Made by a program: the position numbers and the translations under genes. The notes under the pieces are model-generated. The model made no database searches. It saw only the letters and a list, made by a program, of their open reading frames with translations, and was not told the DNA's origin. From Tillus elongatus (Eukaryota; Arthropoda; Insecta; Coleoptera; Cleridae), in the NCBI GenBank assembly GCA_964006375.1, contig OZ023270.1, positions 59,588,288 to 59,652,287 on the forward strand: a stretch of 64,000 nucleotides of DNA. Direction: 5' to 3'. Below are positions 1 through 11,494 of the stretch, piece by piece. Numbering within the stretch: position 1 is the first letter of the stretch; every line of letters begins with the position of its first letter.

Positions 1-505
<505 letters not shown>

Positions 506-982
506 GTCTGAGCGTTGTTCTTGAAAAAAAATAAACTTGATCATCACACTGTATATATATTATATTCACAGAATAAATTTATGTGAATAGCAAATAGAAT
601 TTTGATAACTAAAAATTAACAGAAGTCTGGACTTAGCAAGTGGATTATAGTGGCGAATTTTCATAAAAATCTTTTAAAGGCGAAAAATCATCGAAACGTT
701 AAAAAAGTATAACAACTGTACTTAACATCTGTGATTTGTAGTTTTTGAAGAATGCCTTTCCATGTAACATTCATGGAAATAGTGATTATTATTACTTTTG
801 AAGAATGTTATGTCACTTTTGAGCTCCGCTAGGTTGTATATAAGAAATAAACACAAAATAAAACAAGTAGTTTGCTGGTTAAATGTGAAATATATTGCCA
901 TACTCATTCATCTTAAATAATCATATAGCAATGGGTTATATCAATGTGCAGGTGCTTCAGTTAATATTCTCTTTCTTTACAG
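506..982. other. SLC26 intron sequence with a repeat-end fragment
   Basis: No gene is visible. A stretch at about 625-715 begins tctggacttagcaagtgg and continues to a 'gcgaattttcat' motif. It matches the other terminus of the TA-cored repeat family seen at 13201, 18175 and 19588. The last 20 bases are a pyrimidine-rich tract ending in AG (981-982), the acceptor for the SLC26 exon. Confidence 0.5.
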
Positions 983-1255
983 TGTATTCTAGCTAGTATA
1001 ATTATTGTAGCTTTATCTTCAATGGTTATGAAAGTAAAGCAACTAAAGAAGTATTGGAAATTAAGCAAGTGGGATGCCTTGGTGTGGATAGTAACATTTA
1101 GTGTTACAGTTTTTATACAAATCAGTCTTGGCCTAGCAGCTGGAATTGTGATGGCCATATATTCTCTTTTCATGCAGAATCATAATCCCAACAGCTGTAT
1201 ACTGGGCAGAGCTGCAAACACAGATATTTATCTAGACATCTACAGACATAAGAAT
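983..1255 (+). CDS. SLC26/SulP anion transporter, exon encoding last membrane helices and start of STAS linker
   Basis: This internal exon of 91 whole codons (phase 0 at both ends) is bounded by ttctttacAG and GTAAGT. It encodes two hydrophobic segments: CILASIIIVALSSM near residues 1-14, and VWIVTFSVTVFIQ with LGLAAGIVMAIYSLF near residues 36-65. These are followed by the family linker ILGRAANTDIYLDIYRHKN. SLC26 proteins are plasma-membrane exchangers or channels for chloride, sulfate, bicarbonate or oxalate. The G-x-x-x-x-TD-Y-D linker leading into the STAS domain is typical of the SLC26A5/A6 (prestin-like) branch. Earlier exons must lie left of the window. The next exon is 13 kb downstream, at 14262. 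I am confident of the family; substrate and orthologue are not determined. Confidence 0.93.
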
Positions 1256-1660
1256 GTAAGTTGAATAGTTTTATTACTGCTGAAGATGACATTTTTACAG
1301 TTTACTGAACTAAAACAAATTATGCACGGTATGCTTATTTTATTGACAACGCTCTCAGCACAAATCACAACTGTTTTAAGTAAATGAAGAAAAGTAACTA
1401 TTGAAACACAAACTTAAGACTTTTTAAAACACATTATATGCAACATTTGTTCTTTATAAACTGCATCTGCTGCAGAATCTTTGCTTAAAAATCGCCAATT
1501 TTGACATTTTTATGTAACAAAATTAGCATTTGCTTTGTGATTGGCTACCGACTGCAATAAGTGTGTTCTGGTAGCGACATCTTTCAACTATTGCACCCTA
1601 GTTTGAGCTGTGACGTCATAATAATCTTTCTCAAATAAAGATCTATTCTCCTCTTCTGTC
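1256..1660. other. SLC26 intron, no gene seen
   Basis: This is AT-rich intron sequence after the splice donor. I see no coding remnant or convincing repeat boundary here. Confidence 0.5.
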
Positions 1661-3745
1661 TGGCTACAACAATATCCCTTTTTTTCCTGCCTTAGGGCTC
1701 GTCCGCGTCTTTACCGCCCTGATAGCACCACAGCCTTTGGCTTATTGTACATGTCCTTTGTATTTTCACTCCACCCATTCCAAAATCACTGTGCCTTGAA
1801 CTAGTCTGCACAGCGATTGATAGGGTGAAGTTTTATATTGCTCTGTCTCCAGTCTAGGCCGTCCGTAGATTAGTAGTCTTTTGGGGTACACTCGCACAAG
1901 ATGTGCTGGGTTGATTCCTCCCCCTCGCCGCAGAGTCTGCATGCCAGGTCCCCCTCGAACCGCCCCATTTCATGCAGGTGTTTCTTGACAGCCATGTGTC
2001 CCGTCAAGAGTTCTTTATGTTCCTGAGCTGTCCTCTGCTAAGATTTAGCAGCTTCACAGCTCTCTTTGGACTGGGTTGCCCAATTAATGACTTCCCTTGT
2101 GTGAGCCCTCAACAATCTGCCCATTATGCATTATGCTGTTCCCTGACGCAGGACTTGATGGTTCCCCTGGCCGTGCCTTTCGATAGGCCCAGGACCGGTT
2201 CTGGTCCCATAAATAGTTGTGATCCTCTCTTCGAGAGACTGTCAGCTTCTTCATTGCCTTTGACCCCCGACTGACCGGTACCCAGATGAGGGTGGCCTCA
2301 TTCTGTCCAGCCAGGTCGCTCGTCTTGTCTCGGTATTTACTTACCAGCCTGGAATTTACCTGTGGGCTACTTAGGGCCTCTTAAGGGCTGCCAGGCTACC
2401 ATTGGTCCTTCCAAATAAACGCCTGGCCCCGTTCCATGTTCCCTGCCGGATCTATCTGTGAACCAGACAAACGTGTCCTGTGGTAGGCCCGGCGTGTCGC
2501 CCTAGACCACCAGACCAGTGCCGCGTATGTTAACGATAGTCTGACCATCCTTGTGTACAGCCGGTGGTCCAAACTAGGTCTTAGTCCCCATGTTTTTCCA
2601 TATAGCCGCCTAGTGACGGCTAGGGTCATAACTGCCTTGCACAGTATTTTTTCAACGTGATTATTCCATGTTAGCTTGGAGTCCAGTACGACCCCAAGAT
2701 ATTTTACCTCCCTGGCCATTGGGATGTTTCTATCGTATAGAGTGAGAATTCTGTGGCCGTCCCACTTCCTCCTCCTCGCAAACGGTATGACGGTTGCTTT
2801 CTCGGGGTCACCCCAAGCCCTTGGCCAACCGTCTACCTTTCCACCACTTTCAGTGCTGTCTCCATGCGCATCCACACTGACTGTGTAACCTTACCTCGGA
2901 CTATGATCACAATGTCGTCCACATAGCCCTGTACCTCGTACCCCCCTCCCGAGAGCCTCCGTAGCAGGCCGTCCACGACTAGACACCAGAGCAGCGGAGA
3001 CAGAACGCCCCCCTGCGGACACCACGCCGCGACCCCCGCCAGCAGAGACCCTCCCGCGAGTGAGGTGAACACTGCCCTGTCCTCGAGCATGGAACCAATC
3101 CACCTGCAGCAGGTCTCTTTTATTTCCCGCTCTCTGACAGCTGCCAGTACCAATTCGAATGAGCTGTTGCTAAAGGCCCCCTCTATATCTCGGAAGGCCC
3201 CCAGCGCCACCTTCCTGTTCTCCAGCGTATTCTCCAGTTTAAGCACCAGTTGTTGCAGTGCTGTTTCTTCTGTTGAGACTCCTGCTCTGTATGCGTATTG
3301 TCCGCAGTGTAGAGTATATGCTTCCAGTACACCGCCCCGAATGTGCCAATCAAGCAGTTTTTCCATTGTTTTTAGCAAGAAGGACATGAGACTTATTGGC
3401 CTCAGGGACTTTGCCTGGTCTGTTGGACACCCAGGTTTAGAGGAATGAATACAATCCTGGCCAGTCTCCATATCCTCGTAATATACCCCAGAGTCAGGCT
3501 GGCCCTCATAATGAGGGTAAGCGCCGGCACCAGTATGTCTATACCTTGTTGGATTGAAGCCGCTAATGGCCCATCTGATTTTGCTCCAAGTAACCACCAC
3601 TTTAGCGACTGTCCAGTCTACTCTAGATGCTCGCCTGTTCAGCCCCTCTATTTCTGAATGTTCCCAGACCGGAGGTGATTGGTTTAATAATTTGCAGCCG
3701 GGGAAATGCGTCCGTAGTAGGACTAAGCTGTTAAAGGTGGAAAAA
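1660..3745 (-). mobile_element. Non-LTR retrotransposon (RNase H-type LINE), 5'-truncated and decayed
   Basis: On the minus strand this reads through reverse transcriptase, thumb and C-terminal domains of a LINE. Visible are a DIEGAF block (the family's first catalytic aspartate region), CPQGGVLSPLLW, the active-site YVDD at about 2910, SVNPEKATVIPF, KYLGVVLDSKLTW, then LSLTYAALVWW. Further downstream a zinc-knuckle-like tail CRLCGEGEES..HILCEC is readable near 1885-1985. Frames shift several times, so it is not active. It lies antisense to the SLC26 gene inside its intron. The sequence is much richer in GC than its surroundings. Clade by motif style: I/LOA/R1 group. The 3' boundary near 1660 is approximate. 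Confidence 0.85.
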
Positions 3746-4029
3746 TTTGTTCGCTCAAGGTTCAGTTAATCTACAAATTATATGAGAATGATCCAGATTG
3801 TAGACTGCAGTTCTGTGAATAATTGTGATTAAGATGTGCTGAAGACCCCAACTTTTTAAATAATATCATTTTGTCAGACGAGGCTACTTCTTGCTGTAGT
3901 GGTATAGTGAATTGTCTTCATTCTAGATATTATCCACAAGGGAATCCTCGCTGGGTCAAGAGTTTCATGTGCAGAGACACGAAAAAATAAATTGGTGTGC
4001 TGGAATAATTGAGGCTGGCGTCCAGAGCC
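3746..4029 (+). pseudogene. Mariner-like transposase fragment (middle part)
   Basis: The + strand reads YENDPDCRLQFCE, then a frameshift into EDPNFLNNIILSDEATS, then NPRWVKSF. This matches the region around the first catalytic Asp (SDEA) of the same transposase group that is better preserved at 29.0-31.5 kb. The C-terminal part resumes at about 5450 with SPDLTPL, so the two pieces are one gene split by the LINE at 4030-5445. In this copy the residue after SPDLTPL is His rather than the final catalytic Asp. Confidence 0.7.
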
Positions 4030-5445
4030 TTAATTTTTTCAAGGAAATTTGACTGCTAGGCGAATTATTTTTTTTACGTGGAGAACCCATTCTATTCTTA
4101 GCACTAGCTTTTTCAAATAATGAAAATAACAATATACCTCATGAAATAATTTTAACAAGATGGAGCTCCTCTTCATTTGTGCTAACGTTAGCTCATTTCC
4201 TAATGGTGTGTTTCCTGGCAGATGCTTAGGATGGCAAGGATCTGTTATTCGCTCAACATCTACTAACCTTTGCTGCTTCACTCAATGGCTCTAATTTCCT
4301 TGATGTTGATGGCAAGGTCGATCTTCTTTACTTTCATTTCACTAAAGAATTTGACTCAGTCCAGCATAGCTTACTGCTGAATAAACTACATTATGTTGAC
4401 ATATGTGACTCTAGTATCCTTACTGGAGTCCTCCTTATATAGTAGAATGAACTATGTTTGGTATGCTGAGTGTTTATCATATAGCTATCCTGTTATTTCA
4501 GGTGTCCCCCAAGGTTCTGTGCTAGGACTTTAACTTTTTTATATTTTTGTTAATGACCTTGATAACGTTATGGATACTTCACGACTTTTTTATGCTAATG
4601 ACCTTTAAATGTTCTCTTCTGTTGAATCAAATGTAGATTGCACAACTATTCAGAAAAATCTTAAAGAAATCCTCTCTTGGTGTGCCTCTACTCAACTGTC
4701 TCCTAATGCAAACAAATGTAAGGTAATGTTATTTACTAATAAAGCTAACCGGATTCAACATACTCAGTTTATCGCCAATATGAACCTAGTACATGTTAAG
4801 AGAGTTTCTGGTCTTGTATGAGCCTAGTCCTCATTTTAACCCAGATGTAGCAAATGTGCTAATGACTTTCCTGAAATCCCTAGAATTTATCATTAGAAAC
4901 TCCAGATACTTTGTATCCGTAGACACTTTAATAGTTATAATGCCTTGATATGTTCTAAACTTGAATATGCCAATATGTTGGTTCACCTTTTATTCATGCC
5001 ATCTAGTCCTCTTAGAATCGGTGCAAGATTTCTTAAATACTTGGCTTATTTTCAAGATGGGCACTATCCTGAGGATCCACAGGATTTACTCTATTAAAAC
5101 GTTTCAATCAATCGCTTTATGAAAGGAACATCCAGAGAAAACAGTGGTGCCATTCTGTGCACCGGTGTTTTCTTTCCATACACGCTGTAGTGTCACTTTT
5201 GCTTCCTGTCCCTAAAACCAATATCCTTATGAAATTCCCTATTTATTTTATGTGTTTAGCTTGTAATAAAACCGGTAGGGATATTTTCATAAATATTCAT
5301 AAATAATGTGGCTTTCTTCTTGAGACATCTTAATGAACCACTTTGCACCTGAACATTATTCATTTTGTTTTTGTTATCTCCTATATTGAATATTGTTGCA
5401 GTTGGGCTTATGCCTGTTGAATTAATAAATAATTAAATAAACATG
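4030..5445 (+). mobile_element. Jockey/CR1-like LINE remnant inserted in a transposase
   Basis: The + strand shows a decayed reverse transcriptase: FTKEFDSVQHSLLLNKLH near 4340, VPQGSVLG near 4500 (with stops), a degraded F-A-DD equivalent (FYANDL), then SWCASTQLSPNANKCKVMLF at 4675-4735 in the one open stretch. It ends in an A-rich tail of AATA-type repeats (about 5419-5443), the usual 3' end of such elements. Stops and frameshifts throughout mark it as dead. It separates the two halves of a mariner-like transposase. Confidence 0.75.
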
Positions 5446-5740
5446 TGAAACAACCTGCACGATCACCTGATTTGACACCATTACATTTATTTCTTTGAGG
5501 TCATTTAAAATCACAGATTTACTTCAACAGACCAAACAATTTAGCAGATGTAATTGGAAATTATTAATTATCGCTCTTTCATATATTAAGTGATACTCAA
5601 CTTGTCAACTTGTACACCAGAAAGATATTTTATACAATTAGATGGCAGGAGAACTAATCAGCCACTTATAACAGCAGGGCTCAAAGAGTCAGTCATTATT
5701 TTAAGTCCATATTTTTAGAGCTAGTCTATAAAAGTCTATA
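5446..5740 (+). pseudogene. Mariner-like transposase fragment (C-terminal part)
   Basis: After the LINE tail the + strand reads PARSPDLTPL, then GHLKSQIYFNRPNNLADVI. This is the end of the catalytic domain and C-terminal region of the transposase begun at 3746. It pairs with that fragment as one interrupted copy. No clean terminal inverted repeats were identified around it. Confidence 0.65.
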
Positions 5741-5747
5741 TTTCCAT

Positions 5748-6797
5748 TAGCAGTGTGCGAAGCTTCGAAATTCCGAACCGAATCCAAAGTCGTACCGAAC
5801 CGTCGGTTCGAAAAATTGTACGCCTTAGGTGATGTTAAGTAGTTCGAAGTTTGAAATATGTAATTATGAAAATAGTTCGAAGTTCGTTACTCAAAAATAC
5901 TCCGAAATTAAACTTTACAGGCATTCTATGCTGCCAAAGGTAGCGAAGTTGTAACTCTGTATAGCGGTGCTTTTTAAACTCGGTATCGGTCCCATTGAGT
6001 CGGTAGTGTAATTTCAGGACATTTCACTCATACATATTTTTGACAGTTTGTAGGACACTGAGACAGAACAAAGTCATTTAACAATCACAGATTTTTTATA
6101 TCTATCCTAGCATCCCAATGCCTTTTTCGGTTAACCATTGTAACGGCAGTGTTCGAAACTGATCGGTAAAGTAGATTTTCAGAATTTATAAAACCAATTG
6201 CAGATTGTCTTCCAGAAGCAGTAAATTAAACATACTTTGTTTCACAATGAGCCAGAAAAGTTTAATATTCACAATCAAAAGAGACACTTAAAGTTTTAGT
6301 TGTCATTATATATGTACCTATCATCCTCACTTTTAACCCCCTCAATCTGTTAATCTAAAACTGCCTAGCTAAAACCAAGCAACAACAAAATATTTATAAT
6401 TGAGCTTAGCTATATATAGATGTTGAAGTCTAAAAAAGTTTTCAATATGCCTATTTGTATTTTTGATTCAACGTTGATTCATCTTCACAACCAACATCAG
6501 CACTGGAGGGCATTATCACCCAATCAACCTGCAAATTTTGTCAAACCTTTCCTTTTTGTTCTACCGTACCAAATATTGTATGCTACAATGTACCTAAATT
6601 TTGGATTTAAGAAATTGTATGTGATCATTGAAAATTTTGATTAGTTCGATGTTCGATTTTAAATTTTTGAGTAGTTCGAAGTTTGACTGTGAACCTTAGG
6701 CATACTATCTCAGAGGTTCGAAGTTGGAAGCAACATATTTGCTTGGGTTCGTTTATAGTTCTGTTTGAAAAAAAAAACATGGGTTCGCACACCTCTA
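5748..6797. mobile_element. Non-autonomous hAT element (MITE-like), 1050 bp
   Basis: The terminal inverted repeats are TAGCAGTGTGCGAAGCTTCG at the left and the reverse complement of TAGAGGTGTGCGAA at the right. The flanks are atttccat (5740-5747) and ttttccat (6798-6805), an 8-bp target duplication with one mismatch. The subterminal regions repeat 'gttcgaag' motifs. No transposase is encoded. A shorter, cleaner copy lies at 39722-40553. The 8-bp duplication and TAGnGGTGTGCGAA ends are hAT hallmarks. Confidence 0.9.
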
Positions 6798-6931
6798 TTT
6801 TCCATGAAACAGTCATTATAAGTAGATATTTTGACAAAACTAACTTCCCGTGACATATACGAAAGACGAAGTTAGGCAAAATGTATTTCTGAGAAGTTCT
6901 GTTTTAAGTTTGATTGTTATGTGCAATTACG

Positions 6932-9414
6932 ATCCCAACTAGCAATTTGATGTTTTATTGTAGTCATAAGAACGTTTATAAAACAGTTTTTATAAAACAT
7001 GACTGTTCCTATAAACGTTTTGGTAACGTTTATACAACGCTTATAAACGCAAAATGGGCGCAGGTTTACACAACACTTTAGTTATTTAGTCTATTTTATA
7101 AGGGATGTGTAAGGTGTTGTAGAATAGTTTTAGAAATATTTACCGAGCTGTAAAAGAATATGATATACGATATAAAACAGTTTTATAAGGAACATTAATA
7201 AAACTAAAAATCATTTACCATGGTGCCAGTTATAGAGCCTTAATAGAGTTACTATAAAACATGTTTTATTAGAATTTCTTTATAGTTTACTTTGCAACTT
7301 TTTGTTGCATACTGCAATACCTATAAGAGTGATATGTCTTTTAAATGTTTTTGTTAGAACTATTTTATCCTAAAATTGTTCTCTAATATTATGAAAGTAA
7401 TATAAGTACTTATATATGATGACGTAAGAAATAATGTTAGTACGGTGTGAAAACTAAACTCAAAAAGTCTCCTATTGGCTACCAGCAAGATGAATTTCAC
7501 CTGCGAAGTAAAATTTTCTGTGTAAAATATGCTACATATACGATTAATTTTGAAGGGCCCTCGAAATAATGAATATTCCTTTAATTTGTAAAAATCAACT
7601 CGAAATTAAATTTTTCGTTTTTTCATTTTATTGACCTAAACCCATTCTGTTACACATTTCGCATGTTTTATATTCATAATATATTGTGAAAATTGTCAGG
7701 TCACAAATATTTCTATATTTATTAATTGATTTATTTTTCGTTCAATATATAATTATTATTATATATAAATATAACAAATGCAGGAATCGCATAAAAACAT
7801 GGCGTCTGCTTTATAAATCACTTTTATCACGACTGCAACCATTACAGAACTATTTTATCTCTTAAGACACTGCTACAAAACAGACGATATATTAAAACCT
7901 GTAATATGAACAGACGTATTTAAACAAAAATAAAGTAGGCTTGGCATTGACTTTTATTGTCAATTTTAAGGTTTGGCTTTTACAGTAAAAGTAGATTAGC
8001 GCCACCGATATTTGCCAAGTCTCTATGTATGCTTTAGATTATTTTTTCTACATTTTTTCTCCCCATTCCCACAAGGGAACAAAAAGTTTTAGGATTTTGA
8101 TATTTTCATTTTACTATAATCCCCTGCAGTTAATAATAACAAAGCCAATTTCTTCACTTTAATTAATTTTAAGTCAGAAAATAATTTCGGATCTTAATGC
8201 AGGCACGTGTGTGTGAGTATGTGTATGTAATATGTAATGTGATGTGTATGTAATATCTCTACTTGTTGTATCATGATCATGGGTAACTAACCATTAACAA
8301 CTGTTTATGGCTAAGTACGGTCCTGTGCCCTAATATTTGGGCAAACTGATGATCATATTGACAGTGTGGCTTCAAATGGCGCAGTAAGAAGATTGTTACA
8401 CAAACAGCGCTTATAGAGCTTTAAAATAATATGTTTCCCATTGCTGCACTGAGAAAGACCTGCACGTAGCTCTATAACACATATGGTGTATTTAATTGTT
8501 TTATAAAAACATTTTCGGCAACACTTACACATCAGTATAGTGCTAAACTCGCGTTAGCTGCGATATTTATGCAACATAAATGTAGTAGCAATGTGACTTA
8601 ACCTCAGACCCAAATTGTTGTTTGTTGTGCTGCTTACCATGTAAAACATTACTCACATGTTTATTAACAAATTTGCTACTTTCTAAAATTCTTTTACATT
8701 TATTGACTTTCACTCGAAAAGCACCGCTTCTTTTTACCTGTTTCCATTTATTTATTGATTGCAAATTGGACATGTTTAGAAATTACAGGCTACAAAATAC
8801 ACAACTTGCCACGAAATAAAAAGTATATAACGGTGCTTCTTACAAAAGCTATAATATATTTTATAAAGATCACAGCGAACGCACTTTTATGCAAAGGTAT
8901 AATTTTATACTATAATTGTTTTCTAAGTGTTCTATTACAGCCGCATTCCATCCAACAATAAAATAGTTTTTTTAACACCTGCGTTCAAGTAGTCTATGCA
9001 ATTTTCAGCTATATTGTATCAGAGAAAATGTCAACAAAACTGTTTTATAATTGCTCACATAATCACTTAAAGAAAAGCTTTATAAATGTTTGCAAGTTGA
9101 CAGATATGTTTGGAAGATCGTTGTTATAAAGCCATTACAGAACAATTTTGTTCTGTAAGCTAATATATTCTATAACTATTGTTGTATAGATGTTTACAAA
9201 ACAACGAAAAATGAAATCTTTAAAATGTTTTATAATTCTGCTCTAAGAACATTCTAACAATAAACTTAAAGAAGCATTTTGCTGCGAGAAGCTGAATACT
9301 CACCTTGGCAGTCTTAATAGAACAAAACTGCTTTCGAAGAGCAGTAATATAACAGTAACACAACAAATTTGCACTATTACTTAAAAATTATAGAACATTT
9401 TTGTTAGTTGGGAT
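6932..9414. mobile_element. Unclassified 2.5-kb TIR element with recurrent TTATAAAAC motifs
   Basis: The ends are ATCCCAACTAGCAA and, reverse-complemented, ATCCCAACTAACAA. The interior (6934-9412) is AT-rich and has many copies of gttttata/tataaaac-type words, often as palindromes (for example near 6980, 7255, 8500, 9040 and 9220). No transposase reading frame is present. A target duplication is unclear; AT dinucleotides occur at both edges. It may be a large non-autonomous DNA transposon; I do not recognise the superfamily. Confidence 0.6.
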
Positions 9415-9744
9415 GTCCTTATCACTTGCATCAGAGTGTTAATCTAGTTTACTCAATTCAACTATGATCTAAAATATAAAGTCTCATTTCTTAGATACAT
9501 ACAAGTTCTTGTGAAGTGATATTCATTGTGCATGTTCCACTAGATATTTTTTGTCTTAGGTAATAACTAGATGCTATGATATAAAAACTGTGTTGTGAAA
9601 TTTAAATGTCCTGGTCAACAAAAAATTACCTTTAAAAAAATGTCTGTTTGGTCAGCATGCATAATTAAAACATTTTTAAAAGTAATTTTCTTGAAAGCAA
9701 AATTATATAATAACTCATTACATTGCATACAGACTTCGAGACTA
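9415..9744. other. Intron sequence, nothing recognised
   Basis: AT-rich SLC26 intron between two mobile elements. I see no open coding remnant or clear repeat ends. Confidence 0.4.
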
Positions 9745-10345
9745 CTTCTGTGCTGACAATATCCTCAGACAGATAAAAATTAAATTAACATGAAATAATG
9801 ACAACTACAAATAAAAATCTGTTGCTATGTTATGATATTTTGATCAAAAAATTATTGAAAAAAAAATATGAAAATAAGATGAAACAAAAATGAAGGATGA
9901 GACCTTCAAAATGTCTACATGATGTATGTCGATATTTAACATAGAGAACTATAACAGTAATAATTATAATAACAATTACAACAATAAAATAACTAAACAA
10001 TAACAGTCTCTATACAATGAAAATATCGACATACATCAAGCCATTATCATATTACAACTTTTTTTAAAATAATAGTTAGATTTATTTTGTTTGATATATT
10101 TAACTAGGAAGAAGAATATCCAAGAAAGGGGAATCCATTAAATCAGTTTGCTCATTTCAAACAAGGAGCTATTGTGCTTTTTTACTTCTAAAGCTGAAAA
10201 AAGTCTAGCTTACATTTGTCATTACAAAAATGTAATGGTTTTATGTGGTTATTTACTGTTGATATCATTGCAAAGGTAGATTTGTCAGCGTGGTTATTTC
10301 TAAATGCAAAAATATGTTCTTTGTATCGGGTGTTAAAATTTCTAG
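9745..10345 (-). mobile_element. Penelope-like element fragment, minus strand
   Basis: This segment is the reverse complement, with moderate divergence, of 10660-11260. Read on the minus strand it contains YKEHIFAFRN..HADKSTF and PLHFCNDKCKLDFFQ, the C-terminal half of a GIY-YIG endonuclease domain. An AT-rich 3' region ending in a 'ctgaggatattgtcag' motif follows (reverse complement of about 9750-9770). Stops break the frame. With the + strand copy it forms an inverted pair around a spacer of roughly 300 bp. Confidence 0.75.
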
Positions 10346-10554
10346 AAATCTATCATATGTGGATTGCGTTACAATGTTTATAGCTCTATAGTTTATTAAC
10401 AAAAATCATAGAGTATGTTAATACATAATTGATAAGGTTACATCCAAATTGACTTGACACTTCTACACTAAATTCAGAGTACTTCAAATTTTAACATTTT
10501 TCTTTCCCGTTAAATATCAAATCACACGTCATGTTATAAGATTTAAAAGCTACC

Positions 10555-11290
10555 TTTCTATTTGTTATTCAACACGAAAGAAAAATCTTGTTTCTTGACA
10601 AAAGCTGGAGTTTATAAATTAGCTTGTACACATTGTAACAGAATCTACATAACTCAGACATCTAGAAACTTTAATACCTGATACAAAGAACATATTTCTG
10701 CATTTAGAAATTGCCACGCTGACAAATCTACATTTAAAAAATATATTATTGAGACCCAACATAGACCTACAGTAAATAACCGCATAAAACCACTACGTTT
10801 TTGTAATGACAAACATAAACTAGACTTTTTTGAAGCTTTAGAAATAAAAAGCACATAAAATAAGCAAACTGGTTTAGTGGATTCCCCTAGCTTGGATATC
10901 TACCTAATTAAATATATCAAACAAAATAAATCCAACTATTTTTTCAAAAAAGTTGTAATATGATAATGAATTGATGTATGTCGATATTTTCAATGTATAG
11001 AGACTGTCATTGTTTGGTTATTTTATTCTTGTAATTGTTGTTATAGTTATTCCTGTTATAGGTTAGTTATATCTTTATGTTAAATATTGACATACATCAC
11101 GTAGACATTTTGAAGATGTTTTATTTTATTTTCATTTTTTAAAGAATTTTTTCATCAAAACATAACATATCAACAGATCTTTATTTGTAGTTGTCATGAT
11201 TTCGTTTTAATTCAATTTTTATATGTCTGAGGATGCTGTCAAGCAACGAAACCGGTTACAGAAACGTTGAAGAACATCCTAGAACATCTA
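10555..11290 (+). mobile_element. Penelope-like element 3' fragment with GIY-YIG endonuclease domain
   Basis: The + strand encodes, with one stop, GVYKLACTHCNRIYITQTSR, then YKEHISAFRNCHADKSTFKK, then PLRFCNDKHKLDFFEALEI. This is the Cys-containing GIY-YIG endonuclease typical of Penelope-like retroelements; the GVY and IYI blocks stand for the two signature strands. A 3' non-coding region and then CTGAGGA-TGCT-gtca-AGCA-ACGAAAC at about 11226-11250 follow, a hammerhead-like arrangement that such elements often carry. The element is 5'-truncated and inactive. A related terminal piece occurs at 33310-33530. Confidence 0.8.
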
Positions 11291-11494
11291 TAATACAGAA
11301 GGGCCACTTGCTCCAGTTAGTTTACTACTGGGCTACGTGCTTCACTTACCAAAACGAAACCCAACAGTGAATCCAGAGAAGTAGTCTCCAAGTCTATGTA
11401 GTATGGACCAGTTTCACCAAGTAAGGGCAGCAACAATCAATGAAGTCATATATCCACATTTTTAGTTGTGGTTAGTGCTCTTAGCTTTGTGATA

